Assembly (NCBI GenBank): GCA_033557465.1
Contig: CM066034.1
Span: 984,599,637 to 984,663,636, forward strand
Direction: 5' to 3'
Length of the DNA stretch: 64,000 nucleotides
Source of the DNA: Ichthyophis bannanicus
Lineage: Eukaryota; Chordata; Amphibia; Gymnophiona; Ichthyophiidae
Shown: in pieces, positions 46,003-56,149 of the stretch
How the letters are laid out: the number at the start of each line of letters is the position of its first letter
Position numbering within the stretch: the first letter of the stretch is position 1
The notes under the pieces: generated by a model
What the model was told of the DNA's origin: nothing
Databases searched by the model: none
What the model saw: only the letters and a program-made list of their open reading frames with translations
Program-made: the position numbers and the translations under genes

Positions 46003-46289
46003 TACCAGCAGAACTTAGTCTGGAATGTTTATACAAGAAATTTAAAACGGAAGGCTTGTTTCCTTAACCTTTACATGAAGAAGCTGTATGCAGTCTAGCT
46101 CAGAACCGGTGGAAGGTCATAACTTTCTACCTACTGTACCGAAGCTATGTGTAATGTCTTAGAGAAATAAATGATTGTTCTGTGCACCTACCTCCTTCTA
46201 ATGTTTCCTTGTCTGACCTGTCTGCTCATTATTTGTCTTGATTGATAAATCATTTTTTATTTTCATAACTACTGTATATATAGTATATA

Positions 46290-46516
46290 TATATTTATTT
46301 AAATGATTTTTTTATAACCTTTTATCATTTCAATCAAAGTGGTTTAAATTGCAACTTAAACTTGGTAATGTACATTAAACAGGGGCATTAATAATTTGGA
46401 ATTTTGCAAGGCAATGGAGGGTTAAGTGACTTGCCCAAGGCCACAAGGAGTGCTAGTAGGAATTGAACCCTGGTTTCTTGGTTCCCAAGCTAGTGCTTTA
46501 ACCATTAGGCTACTCC
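46290..46516 (-). mobile_element. tRNA-derived SINE, minus orientation
   Basis: Reverse complement shows A box 'tagcctaatggttaaa', B box 'gggttcaattcc', body 'ccttgtggccttgggcaag' and tail 'ccactttgattgaaatgataaaa'. It supplies the uninterrupted sequence needed to recognise the LINE insertion at 11934-14691. Confidence 0.85.
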
Positions 46517-46846
46517 ATTCTATATTGCTTTGATGGTTTCCCAAATAGTGGTTTTATCAAATCTTGTGTAAATAAATTAATTGTTGGATAAATAAGTTTC
46601 TAATTGGATGACCAGGAATGTAGGTTATGATGTATTATATAAATGCAATATTATTACATTTAATGCTTTCTATTGATGTACCCATACCTAATCCAAATTC
46701 AATAGGAAAGAACTTGTATCTTATTAATCATGTCCATAACAGAAAGGATCCTGTTTACTGGAGGTCGCCCTCCAGAATAAGCTCTGCTTTAGAGTACAAG
46801 ACTGAAACAAGCAACCGTATGGTGATTCATTCTTTTCTTGCCCTAG

Positions 46847-46976
46847 ATTGACCTTAAAACGGAAATGGTTAGCACTGTAGCTGGAGTTGGGCTGCAAGGC
46901 ACTGATAAGGAGGGCGGGGCAATGGGAGATCAGCAACCAATCAGCTCACCTTGGGACGTGGTTTTTGGAAGTTCAG
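46847..46976 (+). CDS. NHLRC2: NHLRC2 internal exon (NHL beta-propeller part)
   Basis: The 130-bp exon follows acceptor 'cttgccctag' and precedes donor 'gtaacc'. It enters on a codon boundary, matching the phase at 23315, and leaves after one base of a codon. The translation begins [15 protein letters not shown] and contains '[18 protein letters not shown]' and '[10 protein letters not shown]', closely matching vertebrate NHLRC2 directly after 'ENHLIRK' of the previous exon. The frame is intact. The following exon was searched for by its expected motif (ILWIAMAGTHQIW) and not found, so it lies beyond 64000. Confidence 0.93.
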
Positions 46977-48190
46977 GTAACCTAGCAATTTTGCTTTTTG
47001 AATGTTGCATTTGCTTTATGTACACAGTGTTGTAGATTTCTCTAAAGAAAGAAGGTGGGGCTATATATGAATATATTCCGCACACAGACCTCCCTCTTGT
47101 TTGCCTGATGTTTCTTTACGTAATTTTGTGTTTGTAAAGGGTGCTGGTTTATCAAGATTAGTCTTCCATTTATCCAGAGAATTACACCACCACAAGCTAT
47201 GGCAGTGTAGGTTTCCCCACACCACCCTGCCACAGTTTCTAGCCTGCTCTGGGGGATAGGATTTCCCCTAGGAGTGAGAGGGTAATTCTGTTTCGCTAGT
47301 TGTGCTATCTTTCACCTCTCTGCTAAGACTGCCAATTAGTGCTAAATGGTGACATTTTTTTTAGTGATATGGACCTTTACCTAGTCCAAACTGGACTGAT
47401 GAACCAATATCCCCCCATTGGTTCCATATAGGCCACTAAATGAAGCCAGCCAGATCCAGACTTGAATCTCTCTAGATATGAAAGCTGCTGTGTGAAGGGG
47501 AAGTGCCAGGTCTGAGCCATTCAACGATGGGCTAGAAGTAACAGCGCTCTTTCTGCTTGGATAACATGAGCTGCTTATTCTCATTGCATGCAAATTGTAT
47601 CTTTGATTGTGTCTGCAGATTTTCAGGTGGGCTTTTTTACCAGGACATATGGCAAGCTTATTTTGCAACGGACTACTTTGATCATATTTTATTAAAATGA
47701 TAAGTAGTAGTAGTAAGCTAATGGTTGATGCAACAGAGAACTTACCTAAGCAGAAATTATATAATTGTTCTGTTGATCTCCAGAAATAATTAGCACTACC
47801 TTAGTGAGACAGGCCATATGTGAAAAAGAAGAATTTACTCTCACAGCTACAAGATTGAACACCACAGAGAGGGCCAAAGTGGCACCTCTGTGGGGGAGCA
47901 CATTTCAGGAGCAGAGCAGTGCTTCGGTTGCCTATTAGCTGACTTCTGAGTCTGTGCAGCACACCTAGCCCTTGTCATCCCAAGGAGCCAAGCCAAGCCA
48001 GGGAATTACAGCAGCAGCAGACGGTCCTGCCAACAGGCTGCTTCATATGCTAAAAAGTGAAAGTGAAAAACAAATTCATCAGGTTGTGGATGGAAGCTCA
48101 GTTTTTCCACCACCTGATTCCAGGGAAAGTTGTTCTGGTCCTTGAAATGTCAAGTTCTCCATTGCTATAATTTTAATTCTCCTTGCTGAC
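46977..48190. other. NHLRC2 intron sequence, no gene recognised
   Basis: No exon or element end could be defined. 'agtccaaactggactgatgaacc' near 47377-47400 faintly recalls the putative DIRS-C left end near 24450. Confidence 0.4.
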
Positions 48191-48204
48191 TTAAAATATA
48201 GCAG
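48191..48204 (+). repeat. target-site duplication of the Penelope insertion (left)
   Basis: TTAAAATATAGCAG, repeated exactly at 49773-49786 on the other side of the insertion. Confidence 0.85.
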
Positions 48205-48445
48205 AATAATAAAATATAATACCTAAAACCCAGTCACATCAAAATCTACAAAAACAGACCTGGATTTTGAAAACACCAGTGCGAAAGCAGAAAACTCTTT
48301 TTGTTGGAATAGCCAGCTCAGTAGAGAGGAACAATCCTCACACCGCCCTGGCAAGTTCCTTTTTATTGATTAATTTAATAAAATTCAGCTTTTTACTTAA
48401 CTGAAGTGTGTAGGCATGTCAGTCCAATCAGCAATGTAGAAGCAC

Positions 48446-48490
48446 GACGTGGCACGTTTCGGGATAATAACAGTAATATCCCTGCATCAG
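48446..48490 (-). ncRNA. hammerhead ribozyme core (left arm)
   Basis: Reverse complement of the motif at 49528-49572: CTGATG, a stem of GGGATA with TATCCC, GAAA, a minimal stem III and a GTC cleavage triplet. Flanking stem I arms AGCAATGT/ACATTGCT are also present (about 48427-48507). Confidence 0.65.
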
Positions 48491-48695
48491 GTCAAAAAAA
48501 CATTGCTCAGCAGCCCAAACTTCTAAAGCACTGCTCCAAAAAAGCTGGTTTTTTAAACACAGCGTCAGCAACGTAAGTTCAGCTGTTTCCATTCAGCTGA
48601 TTAGAGGAAAAGACACGGAAGGCCAATCAGTGCTACAGAGGGAGGAGTCACCTCAGGAAGACCACCCCCTCACACCAAAAAGTGCCAAAGATCAA

Positions 48696-49013
48696 TCAAA
48701 TGATAGTGTACCAGTCCACTTGTTGATTTAGTCCTGCCGGAGAGACAGAATTTAGACGATATATCCACCGTTGTTCTCGATATTGTAAAGCCTGCAGCCG
48801 GTTGCCCCCACGAGGGTTGGAAGGTATATGATCAAGGATCCGCCAGGTGAGCATGTCAAAAGTGTGAGAATTAGACACGCAATGTTCTACAAGAGGCGCT
48901 GTCATTGATCGAGTGCGAAGTCTGGAGGCATGTTCTCCTAATCTGACTTTAAAGGGCCGGGACGTACGTCCTATATAGTATAGAGCACATGGGCAAGTTA
49001 TAAGATAGACCAC
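48696..49013 (-). pseudogene. Penelope GIY-YIG endonuclease domain (left copy, 5'-truncated element)
   Basis: Minus-strand frame from 49013 to TGA at 48696, 105 codons: 'VYLITCPCALYYIGRTSR' is the GIY-YIG core in its Penelope form. 'VRLGEHASRLR' supplies the conserved Arg and His, and 'YREQRWIYRLNSV' the region of the conserved Glu. It is the C-terminal domain of the Penelope polyprotein, which nicks target DNA to prime reverse transcription. The frame is open, but the RT that should precede it is missing. Confidence 0.8.
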
Positions 49014-49064
49014 AAACGAAGTGGTACAAGTAGTGTTCCATCGGGCTTGATAGGTAATCTGAGT

Positions 49065-49322
49065 GTGAACATCAGATTAGGAGAACATGCCTCCAGACTT
49101 CGCACTCGATCAATGACAGCGCCTCTTGTAGAACATTGCGTGTCTAATTCTCACACTTTTGACATGCTCACCTGGCGGATCCTTGATCATATACCTTCCA
49201 ACCCTCGTGGGGGCAACCGACTGCAGGCTTTACAATATCGAGAACAACGGTGGATATATCGTCTAAATTCTGTCTCTCCGGCAGGACTAAATCAACAAGT
49301 GGACTGGTACACTATCATTTGA
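49065..49322 (+). pseudogene. Penelope GIY-YIG endonuclease domain (right copy, more truncated)
   Basis: From about 49074 the frame is identical to the left copy, starting at 'RLGEHASRLR' and ending at the same TGA (49320-49322). The GIY-YIG core itself is missing because the right copy is truncated earlier. The open frame up to 49047 includes host or junction sequence. Confidence 0.75.
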
Positions 49323-49527
49323 TTGATCTTTGGCACTTTTTGGTGTGAGGGGGTGGTCTTCCTGAGGTGACTCCTCCCTCTGTAGCACTGATTGGCCTTC
49401 CGTGTCTTTTCCTCTAATCAGCTGAATGGAAACGGCTGAACTTACGTTGCTGACGCTGTGTTTAAAAAACCAGCTTTTTTGGAGCAGTGCTTTAGAAGTT
49501 TGGGCTGCTGAGCAATGTTTTTTTGAC

Positions 49528-49572
49528 CTGATGCAGGGATATTACTGTTATTATCCCGAAACGTGCCACGTC
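49528..49572 (+). ncRNA. hammerhead ribozyme core (right arm)
   Basis: CTGATG at 49528-49533, stem II GGGATA/TATCCC, GAAA (49559-49562), a very short stem III (CGT/ACG) and the GTC cleavage site at 49570-49572. Upstream AGCAATGT (49511-49518) is the exact complement of ACATTGCT (49581-49588), forming stem I around the core. Hammerheads with short stem III are established in Penelope-like elements. The base after CTGATG is C rather than A, so activity may be reduced. Confidence 0.65.
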
Positions 49573-49962
49573 GTGCTTCTACATTGCTGATTGGACTGAC
49601 ATGCCTACACACTTCAGTTAAGTAAAAAGCTGAATTTTATTAAATTAATCAATAAAAAGGAACTTGCCACGGCGGTGTGAGGATTGTTCCTCTCTACTGA
49701 GCTGGCTATTCCAACAAAAAGAGTTTTCTGCTTTCGCACTGGTGTTTTCAAAATCCGGTCTGTTTTTGTAGATTAAAATATAGCAGTGCATAGATATTCC
49801 AAAAACACTGAACATCTGACTTTAAAACGTTCTTTGCCGTGAAGCAACATCTTTTTTCCCTGTATGATTTGCCAACTTTGCAATTTTTCATCTGCATATA
49901 CTTGGACATTTATGTGCTTAAATCTTTTGACTGCAGAAAATTATGCAAATACCTGATTCCGT

Positions 49963-50189
49963 TTGTTTCTCAATTGGTGTACATTCAGAGTTTTTGACAA
50001 CTCCAGTTATTCTGGTTATCACACTCTGATCTGTGGGGCCCCACAGAGACTTGTCCTCATCCCTATATTCAACATCCTCTTGTTGCCATTAGCAACCCTT
50101 GTTCTGAGTTTAGGTTTTAGCACTTTGCATTATGCCAATAATGTCCAGATCATGGTTTACTTCAACCATGAGCCTCCTGACTGGTCCTC
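49963..50189 (+). mobile_element. L2-like LINE reverse transcriptase fragment (left part)
   Basis: Shifted frames read 'GAPQRLVLIPIFNILLLPLA' (GVPQGSVLSP-type block) and 'STLHYANNVQIMV', the YADD box with both Asp changed to Asn. Interrupted by a SINE and resuming at 50345. Confidence 0.65.
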
Positions 50190-50343
50190 TCTTGATCTTA
50201 ACCTTCCATTGCCTCAGAAAAATCCAAGTTGTCAATGTCCCTGTTTAATGTGCATTACCGAGTTTAAGTTACAATATAAACAGCTTTGACTGAAATGATA
50301 AAGCAGTAAAAAAAAACCTGTTAAATTCACTAAATAAATAAAT
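50190..50343 (+). mobile_element. SINE 3' part inside a LINE
   Basis: 'ccattgcctcagaaaaatcc' through 'cagctttgactgaaatgataaagc' and an AAATAAATAAAT tail, matching 14715-14862. The 5' promoter half is absent, so this is a 5'-truncated SINE copy. Confidence 0.7.
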
Positions 50344-50344
50344 C

Positions 50345-50560
50345 TTTGTCTTGACACCAGAGCTAACTACCTTACAAGTCACAAACTCAGGTTTAGCCCA
50401 GGAAAATCTGAGGGAATCTGGGTCTCCAGAAGCCACTCACATCCTACTATCTCCTTCTGTTTTTGGCTTTCCAATTCCAATGCATGACTGTGTTCAGATC
50501 TTGGGTAGTTTTCTTGATTCTCAATTGACTTTTGACACTCTGATTAAGCAGCAGTGAAGG
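50345..50560 (+). mobile_element. L2-like LINE fragment (right part)
   Basis: It reads 'SPEATHILLSPSVFGFPI' and 'VQILGSFLDSQLTFDTLIKQQ', the segment after the YADD box, continuing 49963-50189 across the SINE. Confidence 0.6.
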
Positions 50561-50569
50561 CTTCATTTT

Positions 50570-50790
50570 TATGTTTATGTTTATTTGAATTTGATATACC
50601 GCTCAGACCAAGAAGGTATTAGAGCGGTTTACAATACTACATCATTTAGGGAAAAAAAAGGAACGCCAATTATATAATAGGACAGAGTAGAGTACAGACA
50701 CAGTCAAACAGATAAGAGGAGAAAGACACGGAATAGCACATTACCCAGATAAATAAGCAGGACTTCAATATAGCCTCCAGAGACCGACGC
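50570..50790 (-). mobile_element. L2-like LINE 3' end
   Basis: The + strand reads 'tttatgtttatttgaatttgatataccgctc' and then 'agagcggtttacaata', the same tail type as at 57567. Short, 3' end only. Confidence 0.6.
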
Positions 50791-50860
50791 CACGAACCAA
50801 CGCCTAAGGGCCACGCCAAAGGGCCCTCTGGCGAGGCCCTCAGGCACGGGCGCGCCCCGG

Positions 50861-51080
50861 CAACGGCAATTCTTCAGCCATTGAGCTGGGCGGATGATTG
50901 GCTGCTTGGGGAGGAAGGGGGAGCTCCCGCTCTCACCCCGGACTGACGCGCTGCTGAGCTGCGGCCCTGGCAACGGCAGTTCTTCAGCCGTTGAGCTGGG
51001 CGGATGATTGGCTGCTCGGGGAGGAAGGGGGAGCTCCCGCTCTCACCCCGGACTGACGCGCTGCTGAGCTGCGGCCCCGG
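50861..51080. repeat. two tandem copies of a 110-bp GC-rich unit
   Basis: 50861-50970 and 50971-51080 are nearly identical ('caacggca(a/g)ttcttcagcc' to 'gctgcggccc(t/c)gg'), with a third start at 51081. GC content is far above the surroundings. It may be a duplicated piece of an LTR or hAT-like element; the source is not recognised. Confidence 0.8.
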
Positions 51081-51493
51081 CAACATCAAATTTGTTCTGT
51101 CAGGTCTTTGCCCAACACTAGAATTCTGTGCATACTTGTCCACGCTCTTTTTACATCAAGTTGGATTCTAGTCATTCCCCATTTATTTGCCAAACTCGCT
51201 TATTTTTTTACATCCCGCAGAGGTCCTTACATTTGATGCACAGTAATCTGTTTGTTTCTCCCCCTTCCTTTGTATGTCTTGAAATTTCTCAATACACAAC
51301 CTTCTCCTATCTGACACCCTCCTTGTGAAACAGTCTTCCTCCTTCTCCGGGAACAAGCAGGAAGTCAGTCCTCACATATGGGTGACGTCGGCGCTGACAG
51401 AGCCCTCGCGGAAGCATTTCCCCAGCTTTCAAAGAAAGCCTTTGGGTGGTGCCACCACACATGCGTTGTACTCTTCTTGCCCAAGGGTGCCAT

Positions 51494-52090
51494 TATTGAG
51501 GCTTTTTTTTATTTATGCCTTAGTGCTGCATTGACACCTCAATATTGTACCTCGCACACTACTTATAATTTGTGTATAGTTTTGTAAGACAGGACAACTT
51601 ATAAGTAAAAACCAATCTAATTTATTGAACTAAAATACACAGCTCTGCAGCAAATATAACACTGTGTTGTTATCCTATGAGGCAGAGAGTGACATCACTC
51701 AATACAGAGCTTCAGACACTGTCTGCCCAAGTTACATTTTACAAAGCACTAATTTATAAAATCACTTCACATTTTTTTTCTCTTATATGGTTATTCCTTA
51801 CAGTAACATAGGAACACATTCCTTTCTTTATTCTATTGTTTTATGGTCTTTTGCAGGGGTCTTATCTCTGTCTCATCTCCCTTAACCTCCCCCAATTCCT
51901 GTCTTTCCCTTGTTTATGTATACTCATGGATAAAGCATTCTCTTTGCAATTCATCTTGACAGCAGTCTGAAAGTTCACAGTACACAGACACACACAGACT
52001 TTCTTATGTATTCTTTTCAAGATGGAGTTTTTCAGAGAGGATTCTGGGAAAGCAAACAGAGATATTCATTCAGCTCTCTTGTCATCTTCA
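51494..52090. mobile_element. 597-bp insertion of unknown class in the DIRS-B leader
   Basis: Other DIRS-B copies read 'ggtgccatc/ttgctcagt' without a break. Here the same phrase is split, with CCAT on both sides (51490-51493 and 52091-52094). The insert is AT-rich. On the minus strand it has an AATAAA and ends with 'gcctca', features compatible with a solo LTR, but I could not confirm TG/CA ends with a matching duplication. Confidence 0.6.
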
Positions 52091-52346
52091 CCATCTTGCT
52101 CAGTATTCCGCAGAGCCCTTCAGACGTCTGTCTGTTTTCCCCCGGAAAAAGTTGTTTTTTTCTCAACCTTAGTTGCAAACTCTCTCTGGTTGTGCACTAG
52201 TACTCTTCCCGCCACCCGAACCCGCTGCCCCGGCATCGAGTCTTGGGTCCCTTCATTTTTTCCTCCTTTTTGACGTCTTTGTGCCCTTTTTTCTCCAACA
52301 GGCAGCACCACGGGTCTTCGACCTCACTAGGGTACTTTTTTCCTCC

Positions 52347-54105
52347 ATGGCTATCAATGGCTTTAAGAAGTGTGATCGCTGTGCCAAGATAATGTCCCTC
52401 ACTGACACACATAACTGCTGCCTAGGGCCGGACCACGACCCCACGGCTTGCAATCTGTGCAAAAAGATGTCCACCAAGGCCCCCACGAGCCATCAGCAGC
52501 AGAATGACAAGTTCTTCCTGGAGTCCCCAGCTTTGAAGGCCAAGGCCCCCTCTGAAGCTGCAGAATCCCATGACACCACTGCGGACCCCCATAGACGCTG
52601 TGGCTCTTCAGAAAAAGGATCTCCCTCGAGGGAGCACAAGAAGAAGAAGAAACCCTCGAAGGCAGCATCTCTGGATGGCTCCAGCGGGTTGGGTGAGCCC
52701 TGGGATGGGTTGGGTGAGCTCCGGGCCAGGTCCGGCAGTCCACGACAGCTGTTGGGGGGGATCGGAGCGGGCGCGGCCTACCAAGATCGCCTGAAAGGAG
52801 TCAACCACAGAGTGGTCTTGGTCGCTAGAACCTATCCTCGTTGAGGACTCCCCTTTGGGGAAACCAGTGCCAGACCCAAGTTTCTTGGTGTCCGCGCTGA
52901 CAGCTAAGGAGCCTTCTGGATTCAAATCCAGGATAGTGGCACTGGAGCGCAGTCTGATTGCCTTCATGGACCAGCAGCGGGATTTGCTGTCTGATACTAC
53001 CAGTTCCTCTGCCCAAACAACCAGGCCCTTGAAGTCGAGGACTTCCCCAGAGGCCGAGTTGATCCTCGAGACCATATGGCCAGAGTCGATCCTCGGCCTA
53101 GCTCTTAATCCACGTCTCGCTTGATGGGACCAAGGTCTTCCCCGGCTAGCACTCATGGCACCAGCTGCAGGGCCTCTGTGGGATGTGGGCAGGACTCTGG
53201 GTTTGAGTCCACAAGCCGCTCTTCCCTCGAGTCTTCCTCGGACTACTTGGAGTCGGAGACCGTGAATGAGGAGTCCCCAGGCACCTGATGCCACCGCAGT
53301 GTCCCCTCAGACTCACCACCCTTGGAGCACCAGTGTCTGTTCATGCCGTAGGATATGGCATTCCTCAGCTTTGTGCAGGATATGTCAAAAGCCCTCGCAT
53401 TCCCGACGGAATCAGAGGAGGACCTTCGACTGTAGGAATTAGAAATCCTCCAATATGAGGTCCCGCCAAGGGAGTCGCTCACAGTACTCATCCCACCCAT
53501 CCTGGAACGGCTAATGCTCTGTATGCGGGAGACACCTGCATCAATGCCAGTGGTGAGCAAGTGGCTCGACTTGATGTATCTGGTCCGCCGGAGCTCAAGC
53601 TTCCAGAAGTCACAGCTGCTGCACAAGTCCATGGTGATGGAGTCGGCCATGCGTCGGCTCAAGAGCCAGAAGATGCACTCCTCAGTGCCCCCCAGTAGGA
53701 AGGCCTGCACCTTGGATGCTCTCGGCAGAAAGTGTTACCAGGGCTCGATGCTCATCAACTGGATCCAGGCCTACCAGCTGTACATGGGCAGTACCTGCTC
53801 TCCAAAGAATCCCTGCAGCGGTTCAGGAACTGTCCAAGGCCATCCGTGAGTGCTCCAAATTCATGACTTGAGCAGTCTATGACTGCTTCAAGTTGGCAAC
53901 TAGAGTAGCTGCGGTGGGCATCGGTGCCCGATACCAGGCTTGGCTACACTCTTCCGACCTCTAGCAATGGGTTCAGGACAAATTGGTCGATATCCTATGC
54001 CCAGGGGAGAACTCTTTGGCAAACCATGACTGAAAAGGCCACTGAGTTGGAGTCTGAGTTCATGACGAAGACCAGGCTCTCCAAGAAGACCGCTGCTCCT
54101 CCCTG
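52347..54105 (+). pseudogene. DIRS-B copy 7 ORF1 (Gag-like), broken
   Basis: ATG 52347: MAINGFKKCDRC, then 'DTHNCCLGPDHDPTACNLC', the zinc-binding segment with a few residues deleted relative to DIRS-A. A Lys/Ser/Pro-rich hinge runs to 52844. The reading shifts at about 52845 and again later. The C-terminal block ('AMRRLKSQKMH', 'CTLDALGRK') lies at 53650-53730, with 'CGGHRCP'-type decayed sequence beyond, ending near 54105. It is more GC-rich than DIRS-A ORF1 and lacks the GGTACC repeats. Confidence 0.7.
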
Positions 54106-54289
54106 ATGGAAGGGCTCAGATAATAAAAAACTTTTTTATCTGAGGAAGGGGTCTGCTTACAAAAGCTACCCACATTTTCAGGCCTCCCCAGCAAAGTCAG
54201 AATGCTAAGGGAGGGCAAGATCCTCATAAGCAGAAGGCTCCCAAGCTCCAGGCTCCGGCTCCAGCCCAGCCAGTGGGGAGCTTTTGACT

Positions 54290-56110
54290 CCCTGAGCATA
54301 GCCTCTCTATCCCAAGGAGGACAGCAACCCTCAGGAGAATGTCTTATCCTGTATGTCCACAGGTGGCTAGCCATCATCACAGATTCCTGGGCACTCCAGT
54401 TGGTTAGGGAGTGCTACCTCCTCCACCTGTCTCAGACATCTCCTTTCTTCCCAGGAGAGCCCCCCCCCCCCCCAGGTCTCCCCTTCACCGGGACCTCCTA
54501 TTGCAGGAACCCGCAGGCCTTCTCGAGGACAAGGCGCTAGAACTAATACTCCATCATCTCAGGGGCAAGGGGTTCTACTCCAGATATTTCCTCATGCCAA
54601 AAAGAACAGGGGAAGTTGCTGGAACTTTCATGTAATATTGCAGAGTTTGACATTCTAACAAAAAGAACAGGGGGCCTAAGGCCCATCCTGGACCTGAACA
54701 ACCTGAACAAGTTCCTGGTGAGGGAGACGTTCAAGATGCTCTCCTTTACCTCCAACAGGGAGACTGGTTATGCTCCTTGGATCTGAAGGATGCCTATATC
54801 CACATCCTTGTTCACCCTTGCCACAGGCAATACCTTCACTCCATGGTGAGGGGTGGTTACTACCAATACAGGGTACTATCCTTCAGCCTGGCTGCCGCCC
54901 CCAGGGTCTTCACCAAATGCCTGGCAGTAGTAGTCACCACCTTCTGTCTCCAGGGGGTATTTGTTCTCCTCTACCTCAACAACTGGCTCATAAAAGGAGG
55001 TGCAGCAACATCTGGCATTCATGATAAATTACCCCAAATCCCACCTTCTACCAACGCAATGTCTGGAGTTCATAGAAGCAAGGCTGGACACTCTTCAGGC
55101 AAAGACCTTCCTTCCCCTAGACCAGGCAGACCGTCTCAGGGCATTGGCCAGAGATGTGCAACACTGTCCGTCAGTGTCAGCTCGGCTTCTACTGTGCCAA
55201 CTCAGACGCATGACCTTGATGGTCCATGTCAACCTGGGCACTCATCTGCACATGAGGGCCACTCAGTGGTGCCTTCGGGACCAGTGGATACAGGCCAGAG
55301 GCCATCTCCAAGACAGAGTCTCAGTGACCCGCCAGCTAGCATAATCTCTGACTTGCTGGCAAAATCCTGACACCTGCAGGCAGGGATGCCCTTCCAAACC
55401 CCAAGCCCTCTAAGGGTTCTCATTACAGACACCTTCCTTCTGGGATGTGGAGCCCACTTCAAAGAACTCCACACCCAGGACAGTTGGTCTCAAGCCGAGG
55501 GCAACCAGCAGATCAACCTTCTGAAGCTTTTGGCAATATATCTGGTCCTCAGAGCATTCTGTCGCTGCCTGAGACACCAGCTGGTACTGATCCAAACAGA
55601 CAATCAGGTGGCAAGTTCTATGTGAACAAACAGTGGGGCACGAGGACTCACGAACTCTGCTGCGAAGCGATAACACTCTGCTCCTACACATTTCAACAGG
55701 GAATACTCCTGCGGGCAGTATACCTACCAGGCCAGGACAATGCTCTGGTGGACAGACTGAGCAGGGTCCTCCAGCACAAGAGTGGCAGAAGGACCCCAGA
55801 GTAGCCAACCGGCTCTTTCATTTCTGGGGGACCCCCTGGGGTGGACCTCTTTCCCAGCCTGGACAACTACCGGTTGCCTTGCTTCTATTCCCGGCAGCCT
55901 CACCTGTCCCGGGTAGCGGCAGATGCATTCCTCATCCCTTGGTCAGACGGCCTCATGAATGCCTTCCCACCCCTGCTGCTGATTGCCAAAACACTCTTCA
56001 AGGCTCTTCGCGACAAGGCGTCACTGATTCTGGTCACTCCAAGTGACCCAGGCAGCCGTGCTTTAGTGGACACTCCAATCCCCCTGTGATCTTTCCGGCA
56101 CCCCAACCTG
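54290..56110 (+). pseudogene. DIRS-B copy 7 ORF2: reverse transcriptase, RNase H, methyltransferase-like region
   Basis: Reverse transcriptase: 'LRPILDLNNLNKFLV' (54675-54720), 'CSLDLKDAYIHILVHP' (54770-54815), 'FSLAAAPRVFTKCLAVV'. The catalytic box reads 'LLYLNNWLIKGG' (about 54970-55005), both Asp changed to Asn. RNase H lies at 55420-55620 ('VLITDTFLLGCGAH', 'LVLIQTDNQVA') and the following domain at 55838-56060 ('VDLFPSLDNYRLPCFYSRQ'). Frameshifts occur at about 55000, 55380, 55615 and 55835. A 14-bp direct repeat with 47 bp of foreign sequence sits at 54599-54673. Inactive. Confidence 0.75.
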
Positions 56111-56149
56111 GGGTCCCTATCATTGACATGTGGCTGCTGAAAAGGTGAC

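Larger units (their letters stand above)
23316..46846 (+). other. NHLRC2: NHLRC2 intron, 23,531 bp, mostly transposons
   Basis: Bounded by donor 'gtaatg' (23316) and acceptor 'cttgccctag' (46837-46846). Most of it is DIRS, LINE, SINE and Tc1 sequence inserted in both orientations. No other exon-like conserved segment was found inside. Confidence 0.85.
48205..49772. mobile_element. Penelope-like element insertion: palindrome of two 3' halves
   Basis: Arms 48243-48946 and 49072-49774 are reverse complements with only a handful of differences over about 704 bp. A 125-bp spacer (48947-49071) belongs to the longer left copy. Each arm encodes part of a GIY-YIG endonuclease running outward, then 3' sequence with a hammerhead ribozyme. 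The reverse transcriptase is absent from both. The left outer end has 38 extra bp (48205-48242). A 14-bp target duplication brackets the whole, so both arms arrived in one insertion event. Penelope elements often occur as partial inverted or tandem copies. Confidence 0.85.

Noticed and set aside
47041..47235. Third NHLRC2 exon (minus/plus frames near 47150)
   Set aside because: No match to the expected next exon motif, and the readable frame is on the wrong strand.
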